Source of the DNA: an uncultured Nitrospirales bacterium | GTDB taxonomy: Bacteria; Nitrospirota; Nitrospiria; Nitrospirales; UBA8639 | NCBI GenBank assembly: GCA_958295805.1 | Contig: OY282373.1 | Span: 2,769,499 to 2,833,498, forward strand | Direction of reading: 5' to 3' | Length of the DNA: 64,000 nucleotides | In this document: piece after piece, positions 52,652-60,823 of the stretch | Position numbering within the stretch: the first letter of the stretch is position 1 | Layout of the letters: each line of letters opens with the position of its first letter | The notes under the pieces: generated by a model | Database searches by the model: none | Told to the model about the DNA's origin: nothing | What the model saw: the letters and a program-made list of their open reading frames with translations, nothing else | Position numbers and translations under genes: made by a program

Positions 52652-53113
52652 ATGTCGCCGGAGCCGAAGCCGAACGCTCAAGAAACGTCCGACCCGTCTG
52701 AACCGCCGACGCGCCAAATTCCCGGCGTGCCCGTAGGTCCACCGAGTTCGGAATCGGAAGTTGATCAGGAAGCGCATGAAGCCCTGCAAATGAGAGTGGC
52801 CATGAAGATGGTGGGCTCCGCGATGGTCTTTGTGGGGTTTATCCAAGTCTTCCTGTCCGCGAGTACCGGTGCGGAGATTACCATCTTTCCCATGATCTTG
52901 TATTTTTCCGGCCTTGCCCTCTGGGCGCATTCTTCGGTGAAAAGCTCCTCCGTCCGGTACATGGTGATTGGATTGTGCATCGTCTGCATCCTGGGATTCC
53001 TCCAACTTGGGGAAGTGTTGTTCTGGCATAAATACGTCATTTACTGGGGCACCATTGCGATGGTGGTCTATTTTATGTTTCAAAACCCGAAGAAGCCGTC
53101 AAACTCTCGGTGA
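52652..53113 (+). CDS. Small integral membrane protein
   Basis: A 153-residue protein. The first 45 residues are Pro/Glu-rich and disordered, followed by four hydrophobic helices at about 52-70, 76-92, 102-120 and 125-143 (MVGSAMVFVGFIQVFLSA, YMVIGLCIVCILGFLQL and others). No family recognised. It begins two bases after dcd. Confidence 0.65.
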   Translation: MSPEPKPNAQETSDPSEPPTRQIPGVPVGPPSSESEVDQEAHEALQMRVAMKMVGSAMVFVGFIQVFLSASTGAEITIFPMILYFSGLALWAHSSVKSSSVRYMVIGLCIVCILGFLQLGEVLFWHKYVIYWGTIAMVVYFMFQNPKKPSNSR

Positions 53114-53191
53114 TCGGGTTCCCCCAGGCGGTCGTTCGTGCCGCACGACGTGGTGACCGCAAACAAGAAGGCACGATCAACGCAACACCCC

Positions 53192-53896
53192 ATGCCCGCC
53201 TCCATCGCAATCATTCTTCCAACCTTGAACGAAGAACGGGTCCTCCCACGGACGCTCCTCTATCTTCGACAATTTCGATTTACCGAAGTCATCATCGTCG
53301 ACGGCGGGAGTCACGATCAGACCGTATCCATTGCGCGGAGCCAGTTGAGTGGCATCAGCCAGCAACCCGCCCACGTCATTGAATCGGATCGTGGGCGAGC
53401 CGCACAAATGAATGCCGGCGCTCAGGCAGTTCAATCCGACGTCCTGTTGTTTCTTCATGCCGATACCCATCTCCCATCGGAGGCCAAACACGAAATCGAA
53501 CGCGTCATGGACGACCCCAAATACGTCGGGGGGCGGTTTGACGTGCAGTTCGAGGATGATCGAGGGTGGGCCTGGGTCATCAGTCACATGATGAACTGGC
53601 GATCACGGTGGTCGGGCATTGCCACCGGTGATCAGGCTCTGTTCGTGCGCCGATCCGTCTTTCACGATCTGGATGGATTTGCCGACGTTCCCTTGATGGA
53701 GGACGTCGAGTTTACGCAGCGCCTCAAACGGGTAGGGGCCGTGGCCGCCTTACGTCCCAAGGTGACCACGTCGTTCCGGCGATGGGAACAACAAGGGGTT
53801 CTTCGCACCATTCTGCAAATGTGGCTTCTTCGCTTGTTGTACTGGGTCGGCGTAAACCCTCAGACTCTGCATCGATTGTATGCCCCGATCAGGTAA
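53192..53896 (+). CDS. TIGR04283-type family 2 glycosyltransferase
   Basis: A 234-residue GT2-fold transferase beginning SIAIILPTLNEERVLPRTLLYL, with the nucleotide motif VIIVDGGSHDQT, DVLLFLHADTHLP (DxD equivalent) and GDQALFVRRSVFHDLDGF. It matches the TIGR04283 proteins that are nearly always paired with a TIGR04282 protein. That partner starts 17 bp before its stop. Substrate unknown. Confidence 0.87.
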   Translation: MPASIAIILPTLNEERVLPRTLLYLRQFRFTEVIIVDGGSHDQTVSIARSQLSGISQQPAHVIESDRGRAAQMNAGAQAVQSDVLLFLHADTHLPSEAKHEIERVMDDPKYVGGRFDVQFEDDRGWAWVISHMMNWRSRWSGIATGDQALFVRRSVFHDLDGFADVPLMEDVEFTQRLKRVGAVAALRPKVTTSFRRWEQQGVLRTILQMWLLRLLYWVGVNPQTLHRLYAPIR

Positions 53897-54647
53897 ACCC
53901 TCTCAGTCGCGGCGGCGCGGCGACAACAGGCAAACCGATGCGCTCCCCGCGTCCGCGGGGGCAGACGCGATCATTATTTTTGCCAAGGCTCCGATACGCG
54001 GAGAAGTCAAAACGCGCATGTGCCCGCCCCTGACGCCGGATGAAGCCGCCAGTCTGCACGGAAGCCTGGTCATGGATGCGGTGGAGAACACACGGTCCCT
54101 TCGGGGATTCGACAGGTCCCTGGCTTGCCTGCCCGGAAGAGATCATCCGTTTTTTCAAACCCTCGCGACCCGGCATCGCCTTCACCTGTACGACCAAGCG
54201 GGCGAGGATATTGGACAGCGCATGAACCACGCCCTCACGACCGTCCTCAACCGTGGATACTCGTCCGCGTTGTTGGTCGGAACGGATATTCCCGATCTTT
54301 CCACCCAGACCTATACGCACGCGCAAAAGGCGTTGCAATCGAATGACGTGGTGTTCGGTCCGACGAAAGACGGAGGCTACTATTTGATTGGCATCAAAAA
54401 TCCCACGCCGGAACTTTTTGCTGCGATCCCGTGGTCAACGGATCGCGTGCTGACCCAGAGCCTCGCTCAAGCTGAACGCCTCGGGCTCACCGTCGCGCTG
54501 CTGGATCCGAAACGTGATATTGATACCGTGGACGACTTGCAGGCCTTTGTGCGTGAAACAACCGGAACCGGAAAACGGAAACTGTCGATTCGAACGGCCA
54601 ACGTATTTCAAACGTTGATCCAAAGACATCGGATTGTGGATTGCTGA
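53880..54647 (+). CDS. TIGR04282-type glycosyltransferase (DUF2064)
   Basis: A 255-residue GT-A-fold protein. The Rossmann-like start is AIIIFAKAPIRGEVKTRM, the central motif LLVGTDIPDLS, and VVFGPTKDGGYYLIGIK is diagnostic of the DUF2064/TIGR04282 family. The first 28 residues are basic and weakly conserved, so the start could be internal. It overlaps the TIGR04283 gene by 17 bp. The pair is found in many phyla, sometimes with arsenic or molybdenum cofactor-like genes, without proven function. Confidence 0.87.
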   Translation: MPRSGKPSQSRRRGDNRQTDALPASAGADAIIIFAKAPIRGEVKTRMCPPLTPDEAASLHGSLVMDAVENTRSLRGFDRSLACLPGRDHPFFQTLATRHRLHLYDQAGEDIGQRMNHALTTVLNRGYSSALLVGTDIPDLSTQTYTHAQKALQSNDVVFGPTKDGGYYLIGIKNPTPELFAAIPWSTDRVLTQSLAQAERLGLTVALLDPKRDIDTVDDLQAFVRETTGTGKRKLSIRTANVFQTLIQRHRIVDC

Positions 54648-54696
54648 TTGGCGATTTCTCAATCCACGTTCCTCAGGCCGTGCAGGAGAACTGTTG

Positions 54697-55431
54697 ATGG
54701 AACCCAAAGTGGCACTCATCACGGGAGGTGCAAGGGGTATTGGACGAGGCATTGCGCTGGACCTTGCCGCGCAGGGATGGGCCATCGCCATTTGCTATCG
54801 AACCAGTGAACGGGATGCAGAAGCAACCACGAAGGCCGTCATCGAACTCGGCGGGCAAGGCATCGCCATCCGCAGCGACGTCTCTGATCCTAAAGCCTGT
54901 CGGGAACTGGTGAAGCGGGTTGAAGAAAAATGGACAAAGATCGATGCTTTGATCAACGCGGCAGGGCCTTATCATCGCGTCAATTTGTTTGAAGAAACCC
55001 CGAAAGGTTGGGATGACATGTTCACCAACAACCTTCACCCTGTTTTTTATTTAGGCCAAGCCGTGGCACCGGGAATGAAAACGCGCAACTACGGTCGCAT
55101 TATTTCGTTCAGCATGGCCAACGCGGACAAGATGGAAGCCCAACCCATGGTCACGGCGCATTATATTGCCAAGGTCGGCATTCTCGTTCTGACGCGAACG
55201 TTGGCCAGGATGTTGGCCGCGGATGGGATTACGGTCAACGCGATTTCACCGGGATTTATTGACTCAGGCAGCGCACCGCCCGGGGAACTCGACGGCATGG
55301 CCAAGAAAATTCCCGCGGGGTACATCGGCGACGTGAAGGATACGCTCTCCGCCGTCCGCTACCTGTTGTCAGATGGAGCGCGATACGTCACGGGAACCAA
55401 CGTCCACGTCAGCGGAGGCTGGGGACTGTGA
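54697..55431 (+). CDS. Short-chain dehydrogenase/reductase
   Basis: A 244-residue classical SDR. NAD(P) binding motif is ITGGARGIGRGIALDLA, followed by NAAGPYH (NAG equivalent), Ser in FSMANADK, and catalytic Tyr/Lys in AHYIAKVGI; SPGFIDSG is the family C-terminal loop. It resembles FabG-type ketoacyl reductases, with Ala-Ala-Gly in place of Asn-Ala-Gly. GCAGGAG precedes the ATG at 54697. It converges with lipB; their 3' ends overlap by 63 bp. Confidence 0.88.
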   Translation: MEPKVALITGGARGIGRGIALDLAAQGWAIAICYRTSERDAEATTKAVIELGGQGIAIRSDVSDPKACRELVKRVEEKWTKIDALINAAGPYHRVNLFEETPKGWDDMFTNNLHPVFYLGQAVAPGMKTRNYGRIISFSMANADKMEAQPMVTAHYIAKVGILVLTRTLARMLAADGITVNAISPGFIDSGSAPPGELDGMAKKIPAGYIGDVKDTLSAVRYLLSDGARYVTGTNVHVSGGWGL

Positions 55432-56142
55432 AGAAGGAGCAGGGCGAAGGTGAGGCGGAACGTCGGTGAATTGTTCCGTCCACTCTACGTCGAACACTTG
55501 AGCAAAATGATGGGCAATCCGATTTCGGACACGTTGTAAGTCGGGTCCCGTTCCTAACACCTCCGCCATTGACGTCACCCGGCAATCGACAATGCCGCAC
55601 GGAACAATATAGTGAAACGGCTCAAGATCCACTGTCACGTTCAACGCGAAACCGTATCGGGTCACACCACGAGAAATGTTGACCCCCATGGCAGCGATCT
55701 TGGCGAAGGGGGCCATTGAATCACGGGGATCCCTCACCCACACGCCCACGAATTTTTCCCTTCGTTGCCCTTCGATGTTCCAGTCAGCCAATACCCGAAC
55801 GAGCACGTCCTCCAACATTCGCACGTAGACCTTCGGGCCTGAGCAAAAATTCCGAAGACGCAGAATCGGATAGCCTACAATCTGCCCGGGGCCGTGATAG
55901 GTCACCGACCCTCCTCGCGCACATGCAATCACCTGAATGCCTCGGTCGGTGAGCCTGTGAGTTTGCCCGTTCCAATGTTCCGCTTTCGTGGTTCGTCCTA
56001 ACGTCACGACCGGATCATGCTCCACGAGCACCAAGGTATCGGTCTGACGATCCGCGATCCGTTCATCACACAGACGCCATTGGAGTCGCCGGGCCGCGAC
56101 GAATTCCAAAAGCGGGACGGAGATCAAGACGCCAATGTGCAT
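55369..56142 (-). CDS. lipB: Octanoyl-[acyl carrier protein]-protein octanoyltransferase
   Basis: Transfers octanoyl groups from ACP to lipoyl domains. The 257-residue protein has LVEHDPVVTLGRTTK, the glycine-rich GGSVTYHGPGQIVGYPIL, the catalytic Lys in KIAAMGVNISRGVT and the catalytic Cys in PCGIVDCRVTSM. ATG 56142 gives the family start. The last 35 residues are not conserved and overlap the convergent SDR gene. Confidence 0.93.
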   Translation of the reverse strand: MHIGVLISVPLLEFVAARRLQWRLCDERIADRQTDTLVLVEHDPVVTLGRTTKAEHWNGQTHRLTDRGIQVIACARGGSVTYHGPGQIVGYPILRLRNFCSGPKVYVRMLEDVLVRVLADWNIEGQRREKFVGVWVRDPRDSMAPFAKIAAMGVNISRGVTRYGFALNVTVDLEPFHYIVPCGIVDCRVTSMAEVLGTGPDLQRVRNRIAHHFAQVFDVEWTEQFTDVPPHLRPAPSSQSPASADVDVGSRDVSRSI

Positions 56143-56371
56143 CGGTCGAGCGAGTCCTCCCTTTCTTCTTTTATCCGTTGAAAGAAACGGGCTGGACGGA
56201 TCACGGGAACGAGACGGCAAGAGGTCTGAATGGATACCCTTTCAAGGCCGTCTTCACAAGACACTCTCGCACAACCAACCGACTCATTTCCACGAGTCGA
56301 CTGAACAACGTAAGGAAGGCTGGGAGCAGACCATTCTACTCCCAGCGGTATAACCGTGAAAGGAGGGGAAC

Positions 56372-56479
56372 TTATCTCTTCTTGGCGGGTGCTTTCTTCT
56401 TAGCAGGCGCTTTTTTCTTGGCAGGCGCCTTTTTCTTGGCGGGTGCTTTCTTCTTAGCAGCTTTCTTAGCTGGAGCCAC
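56372..56479 (-). CDS. 35-residue lysine-rich histone H1-like peptide
   Basis: A short frame starting at GTG 56479 with GGAGG upstream encodes four copies of APAKKK plus variants: MAPAKKAAKKK, then KAPAKK units ending APAKKR. This resembles the C-terminal tail of bacterial histone H1-like proteins (HC1/AlgP type), here standing alone. It should bind DNA or RNA by charge. The repeat is coded with AAG/AAA and GCC/GCT/GCG variation, so selection is on the peptide. Confidence 0.7.
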   Translation of the reverse strand: MAPAKKAAKKKAPAKKKAPAKKKAPAKKKAPAKKR

Positions 56480-56583
56480 GATGATCTCACCTCCTTCCAA
56501 GGTTATGGGAATGGTCATGAGCAACGACCCACGGTATCCTGCTCTCTCGACCTCGTTGCCGACTCAACGCAATCCCTTTGATT

Positions 56584-57123
56584 TTAGACGGCTTGGTTCA
56601 GGGTTTTTTCAGGTTGCTCAATAATTCCAAATGTATTCGGGGCAACTTTGTTGAAACGCGGGTCGCGCTTGAGGGACGTGGCAATTGACGTGACGGGTGT
56701 TTTCCCGCGGATTTGCATCCCTCCCTCAATGAGACGTTGACACAATTCTTTGGCATGCATCGGCCGTCGCGATTCCTGCAAAATAATGAACGCCGCATCC
56801 GGGACACTCATTCCGACATATTTACTTCGTCCAAGAAGAAGTTCCCTGGATTGATCCGTAACGTCAGTGACCGGCAAAGGCGGCACGCCGGTTTCATCCG
56901 AAATGATTTGACTGGAGAGACTGGCCAATTTCGCCTTGTCAGCTTCAACCCGGTATAAAGTCTTCGCCAACTCCAAATATTTCTCAATGGTCGCAATTTC
57001 TTCATTGAGCCTCTCCCTTTGTTCCTTCGAATCCTTGAGCTTGGTCTCATAAGCCGTAATGCGCTGCTCAAGCCCAACACTGATATCTTTGATATCCTTT
57101 AATTCATCTTTGACGTTTTGCAT
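56584..57123 (-). CDS. Coiled-coil protein with C-terminal HARE-HTH domain
   Basis: A 179-residue protein. Residues 1-65 form a coiled coil (VKDELKDIKDISVGLEQRI, QRERLNEEIATIEKYLELA). A C-terminal winged helix at about 105-170 reads MSVPDAAFIILQESRRPMHA, KELCQRLIEGGMQI and SLKRDPRFNKVAPNTFGI, the HARE-HTH pattern seen in RNA polymerase delta, restriction enzymes and ASXL proteins. It is probably a nucleic-acid- or polymerase-associated regulator. An AT-rich segment lies upstream. Confidence 0.82.
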   Translation of the reverse strand: MQNVKDELKDIKDISVGLEQRITAYETKLKDSKEQRERLNEEIATIEKYLELAKTLYRVEADKAKLASLSSQIISDETGVPPLPVTDVTDQSRELLLGRSKYVGMSVPDAAFIILQESRRPMHAKELCQRLIEGGMQIRGKTPVTSIATSLKRDPRFNKVAPNTFGIIEQPEKTLNQAV

Positions 57124-57389
57124 AAGCAATCTTCAATTATTTTCTTGCTTTTAACATTACAGTCAAAGCATGTCAATAAAAAATTATTTTAAGCAAGCTG
57201 TTTTATTTATCGTCAATATAATTATTTTCACATTCATATGTATATGAACTTGCTCTGATGCAATATTTATAAGCCTATATATGGTTGTGTTTCCTTTATC
57301 TACTCAATATATAGAAACCATTTATGTTGCCAAATTGCTTGTGGTCATTTTTTCACCTGTGGTAGCCTGTTTTTCTCACTCACCCTGCC

Positions 57390-58433
57390 ATGTCCATTGT
57401 GACTGCTCCTCTGACAAATCTCGTTGCTCTGAATTTTGAGAACATGGCCTCCCTCGTTGCACGTCTGGGGTGGCCAGCCTATCGGACGACGCAAATCCTC
57501 CAGTGGATTTACCAACACGGCGTTCACGATATTGACCAGATGAGCAATCTTTCACTGATCGACCGGGAAGCCCTTAGAAGTCTGGCCGACATCGGACGGT
57601 TGCAGTCCCCTCATATTTTGAAAAGCGTCGACGGGACTCAAAAATTCCTGCTTTCGTTGGAGGATGGCCTGACGATTGAAAGTGTCCTGATTCCGGAAGG
57701 GAGACGTCTGACGCAATGTGTCTCAACCCAGGTCGGGTGTACGCTCGACTGTGGTTTCTGCTTGACGGGACACATGGGCCTCACGCGAAACCTGAAAGCA
57801 CATGAAATTGTCGATCAAGTGTTGACGGCCCGGGACGTGCTTGAACCCGACGGGCGTATAACGTCTCTGGTGTTCATGGGCATGGGCGAACCCCTCGCCA
57901 ACCTCGATGAAGTGTCGGACGCCGTGATTCGGCTGACCAACGCCGACTGGGGGATGGGCTTCCCCAAAAAACGCCTGACGATTTCCACCGCGGGATTTTC
58001 CCAACGACTTCACGCCATTGCCGACCTCGGAGTGAATCTGGCCGTTTCATTAAATGCCTCAACTGCTGAGCAACGGGACCGGCTGATGCCGACGATGAAT
58101 CGCTTACACCCTTTACCCGAACTGCTCGCCGCTTGCCGGGCCTACCCCTTGCCACCTCACCGTCGGTTGACGTTTGAATACGTTTTGTTAGGAGGGGAAA
58201 ACGATTCCCCGCAGGATGCCAAACGAGTCGGCCAACTACTGCAAGGCATTCGTTGTAAAATCAACCTTCTCCCCTTCAACGCATTTCCCAATAGCCCGTT
58301 CCGGCGACCGACGGAGACGGCAATCACGGCCTTTCAAACAATCCTGAGGCAAAAGGGGTATGACGTGTTCGTTCGGAAAAGTCGTGGACCAGACGTGTTC
58401 GGAGCGTGTGGTCAACTTGGGAACGTTAGTTGA
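57390..58433 (+). CDS. rlmN: Dual-specificity 23S rRNA/tRNA m2A methyltransferase RlmN
   Basis: Radical SAM enzyme methylating C2 of A2503 in 23S rRNA and A37 of some tRNAs. The 347-residue protein has the cluster motif CTLDCGFC at about 116-123, LVFMGMGEPLANLDEV, TISTAGF and the C-terminal DVFGACGQL containing the second catalytic Cys. An N-terminal helical domain reads WPAYRTTQILQWIYQHGV. ATG 57390 gives full length. larE begins 11 bp downstream. Confidence 0.95.
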   Translation: MSIVTAPLTNLVALNFENMASLVARLGWPAYRTTQILQWIYQHGVHDIDQMSNLSLIDREALRSLADIGRLQSPHILKSVDGTQKFLLSLEDGLTIESVLIPEGRRLTQCVSTQVGCTLDCGFCLTGHMGLTRNLKAHEIVDQVLTARDVLEPDGRITSLVFMGMGEPLANLDEVSDAVIRLTNADWGMGFPKKRLTISTAGFSQRLHAIADLGVNLAVSLNASTAEQRDRLMPTMNRLHPLPELLAACRAYPLPPHRRLTFEYVLLGGENDSPQDAKRVGQLLQGIRCKINLLPFNAFPNSPFRRPTETAITAFQTILRQKGYDVFVRKSRGPDVFGACGQLGNVS

Positions 58434-58444
58434 ATGATTGAACA

Positions 58445-59308
58445 ATGGCAGCGTCTCCTATACAGATTGACTCACGCGACGAACGGCCACTGCCGCGTGT
58501 TCCCATGACCAAAGACCTTCGCAGCAAAACCGAAGCACTCCGTCATTTTTTTCAAGGTCTGGAGGGCGCGTTAGTCGCGTTTTCCGGCGGGGTGGACAGC
58601 ACACTCGTCCTCAAAATGGCTTCGGACGCGTTAGGCGCTCGGGCCATTGCCGTCACCGCGGAGTCTCCCACCTTGCCGCCTGAGGAGTTGGATGCGGTTC
58701 AACGGCTGAGTGACGAACTGGGGGTCCAATTGATCGTGGCCTCAACAAATCAACTGACCAGTGCAGATTTTGTCCGAAACGACTCCACGCGATGCTATCA
58801 TTGTAAAAGCGATCTGTATCGACTCTTTGATCCTATCAAAGAAAAAACGGGAATGACCACGATTGTCGATGGCACCCACGTCGACGATCTGGGCGATGAT
58901 CGACCGGGGATACAGGCGGCCCAACAGTTTGGCGTTCGCAGCCCGTTGGTGGAAACCGGCTTTGGGAAGGCCGATATTCGCACCCTGGCAAAAATCTTGG
59001 GATTATCCAACTGGGACAAACCCGCGGCTGCCTGTCTGTCCTCTCGAATTCCTCGAGGCATGAGGATTACCGAACAGAAATTGCAACGCGTGGGCAAAGC
59101 CGAACGCTTGTTAAAAGAGGAAGGATTCGTGCAGGTTCGCGTCCGCGACCATGAGGGCATCGCCCGCATTGAGGTGGACCCCAAGGAGTTGTCCCAATTT
59201 CTTGAGCCCACTCGACGCCACCGAATTACCCAAGGATTGAAAACCCTTGGGTTTCAATTCGTGACCATAGACCTGGAAAGCTATCGGCCGGGAGGCGGCG
59301 TGAGGTAA
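58445..59308 (+). CDS. larE: ATP-dependent sacrificial sulfur transferase LarE
   Basis: A 287-residue PP-loop ATPase. The N-terminal AFSGGVDSTLVLKMA is the PP-loop, followed by AVTAESPTLPPEEL, CYHCKSDLYRLF, VDGTHVDDLGDDRPG and PAAACLSSRIPRG. The Cys in AACLSSR corresponds to the cysteine that donates sulfur to the nickel-pincer cofactor in Lactobacillus LarE. larB, larC and larA are not in the window, so the cofactor may be completed elsewhere, or the enzyme may serve another sulfur transfer. ATG 58505 is a shorter alternative start. Confidence 0.9.
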   Translation: MAASPIQIDSRDERPLPRVPMTKDLRSKTEALRHFFQGLEGALVAFSGGVDSTLVLKMASDALGARAIAVTAESPTLPPEELDAVQRLSDELGVQLIVASTNQLTSADFVRNDSTRCYHCKSDLYRLFDPIKEKTGMTTIVDGTHVDDLGDDRPGIQAAQQFGVRSPLVETGFGKADIRTLAKILGLSNWDKPAAACLSSRIPRGMRITEQKLQRVGKAERLLKEEGFVQVRVRDHEGIARIEVDPKELSQFLEPTRRHRITQGLKTLGFQFVTIDLESYRPGGGVR

Positions 59309-59326
59309 TTGGCCGAAGCATCCAAA

Positions 59327-59505
59327 CTACCGCCAACGCGCCCTTACATCGAACTCGATCAGTTCCTTCTTGGAGTTCCGTTTCCTAAGGGGAACACATT
59401 CCACGTTGGAAAATCCAAGTTGGGACAACATCTCCGCATATATCTGCTCAACGGGAACGAGAACGTTATAGAACGTTGAATTGCCGACAACATAGATAAC
59501 CATCT
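59327..59505 (-). pseudogene. C-terminal fragment of a DNA methyltransferase-like gene
   Basis: The minus strand reads MVIYVVGNSTFYNVLVPVEQ, then IYAEMLSQLGFSNVECVPL and RKRNSKKELIEFDVRARW, the last 57 residues of a SAM-dependent DNA methylase-like family as I recall it. The upstream boundary coincides with a family B repeat at 59507. Only this 3' portion remains. Confidence 0.6.
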
Positions 59506-59506
59506 T

Positions 59507-59538
59507 GTCATTCCCGCAATTTTTAAGCGGGAATCCAG
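59507..59538. repeat. Dispersed repeat, family B
   Basis: GTCATTCCCGC and GCGGGAATCCAG arms around ATTTTTAA, next to the truncated methylase-like gene. Confidence 0.8.
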
Positions 59539-59610
59539 ACTCTTTCCCCCGTTTTCGTGAGGCCACGCGAGCACAAGTAAACATCCATCCGAAAATCTTA
59601 ATCTGAGAAT

Positions 59611-59643
59611 GGATTCCCGCTAACCCCCGGCGGGAATGACAGG
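59611..59643. repeat. Dispersed repeat, family B
   Basis: GGATTCCCGCTAAC then CCGGCGGGAATGACAGG, nearly identical to the copy at 21744 and inverted relative to 59507. Confidence 0.8.
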
Positions 59644-59718
59644 AAGAGGCGAAAGAAAATTCGAGTGATGACAGACTGACGGGATTTTCGGGGAGCGGCT
59701 CAGCTTTTCTTTATCTCT

Positions 59719-59978
59719 TTATCGAGAAACAGTTTCGACTTTGATTTTCATGCCGAGCCGATGAGCAATTTCCTCCAACCTCTTTTTCTATCGGTCGCGG
59801 AGATCGGAAATTTTGTCGAAAAATTCAGACAATTTATCGCAGGCACCCACTTCCTCTTTCACTTCATCGTATCGCCCAGCTCTGTTTTCCGTGTAATCTC
59901 GGACTTGCGCTCGGCGGTGACCTTATCCATCTCTTTCAGGATAAGATCAAAGGCGGCATTGACGCCGTCCTTTCTCAT
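59719..59978 (-). pseudogene. Broken small helical protein gene
   Basis: From the ATG at 59978 (AGGAAAAGAA upstream) the frame reads RKDGVNAAFDLILKEMDKV and stops after 39 codons. A neighbouring frame continues as RYDEVKEEVGACDKLSEFF then DKISDLRDR, reaches TAG, and goes on in that frame as KKRLEEIAHRLGM. One frameshift and one stop codon therefore interrupt a helical protein of about 85 residues of a type often found with restriction-related genes. It lies directly downstream of atpF. Confidence 0.55.
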
Positions 59979-59994
59979 TTCTTTTCCTTTTTTA

Positions 59995-60504
59995 TCAATC
60001 TACAGATTCATTGGCATCCACGGCGTGTAAGGCTTCTTGTGCCAGACGACGATGGTCGGCATCGGAGAGGGTTCGCGCCAGGACTTTTTCCGCGACCAGC
60101 AAGGCCATATCAGCCGCTTCACCGCGAATGGACTGGAGGGCTTTTCGTCGCTCCCGATCAATTTCCCGTGCGGTTTCGGCCTGAATGCGCTGGGACTCCG
60201 CTCGCAACCGCTGCTCGTTTTCCTCTAAGAGACGCTGAGCTTTGGCTTTGGCTGCCGCCACGATTGCCTCGGCTTCTTGAGTGGCCCCGCTGAGTTTGGC
60301 TTCGTAGGCTTGTAGACGCTGTTCAGCGGCCAGTCGATTTTGCTCGGCCTGTTCAATACTGCCGCGAATTGTTCGTTCGCGAGTCTCCAGGGCTTCAAGA
60401 ATCGGCGGAAACGCAAACTTGTAGAGAATCCAGACAAGGATGCCGAACGAAATGAGTTCCCAAAAGATCAGGGACGAAAAGAACTGGCTGTCAAATTGAG
60501 GCAT
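59995..60504 (-). CDS. atpF: ATP synthase F0 subunit b
   Basis: A 169-residue b subunit: one N-terminal membrane helix (FFSSLIFWELISFGILVWILY) and a long charged coiled coil (ALETRERTIRGSIEQAEQNR onward) forming the peripheral stalk. It is a single b gene, without a b' partner nearby. Its Shine-Dalgarno sequence (AAGGG, eight bases before the ATG) lies in a family A repeat. The usual next gene, atpH, is absent; decayed genes follow. Confidence 0.92.
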   Translation of the reverse strand: MPQFDSQFFSSLIFWELISFGILVWILYKFAFPPILEALETRERTIRGSIEQAEQNRLAAEQRLQAYEAKLSGATQEAEAIVAAAKAKAQRLLEENEQRLRAESQRIQAETAREIDRERRKALQSIRGEAADMALLVAEKVLARTLSDADHRRLAQEALHAVDANESVD

Positions 60505-60512
60505 GGTCGAAT

Positions 60513-60535
60513 CCCTTCGAGGCTCAGGGCAAGCC
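60513..60535. repeat. Dispersed repeat, family A
   Basis: CCCTTCGAGGCTCAGGGCAA then GCC. It occupies nearly the whole 30-bp atpE-atpF gap; read on the minus strand it supplies the AAGGG ribosome site of atpF and touches the atpE stop. Confidence 0.85.
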
Positions 60536-60765
60536 TATTTTCTCAAACCCATGATGATAAAGGCGATGACCAATCCATAGAGGGCGATCGCTTCCACTAA
60601 GGCAAACCCGATCCACATGTACTTGCCCACCCGTCCCTCGGCTTCCGGTTGACGGGCCACGGCCTCAATCATTTTTCCGAAAATATACCCGATGCCCACG
60701 CCCGCGCCGGCAAAGCCCGCGGCCGCGAGACCCATTCCCAATAATGCTGAAGCTGCAGAATCCAT
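60535..60765 (-). CDS. atpE: ATP synthase F0 subunit c
   Basis: A 76-residue hairpin of two membrane helices, forming the rotor ring. The loop reads ARQPEAEGRV and the ion-binding carboxylate is Glu58 in WIGFALVEAIALYG. No Na+-type Gln/Ser-Thr signature is seen around it, so proton coupling is likely. ATG 60765 gives the family length. It lies between atpB and atpF. Confidence 0.95.
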   Translation of the reverse strand: MDSAASALLGMGLAAAGFAGAGVGIGYIFGKMIEAVARQPEAEGRVGKYMWIGFALVEAIALYGLVIAFIIMGLRK

Positions 60766-60823
60766 GGTGTGTTCTTCTCCCTCGTGAGATCGTGAATAAC
60801 AAGAAGACCAAGAATTGTTCCGG

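Noticed and set aside
56178-56624. Plus-strand frame with a repeated FFLAGA membrane-like segment
   Set aside because: It is the complement of the lysine-rich APAKKK gene and has no start context or family match.
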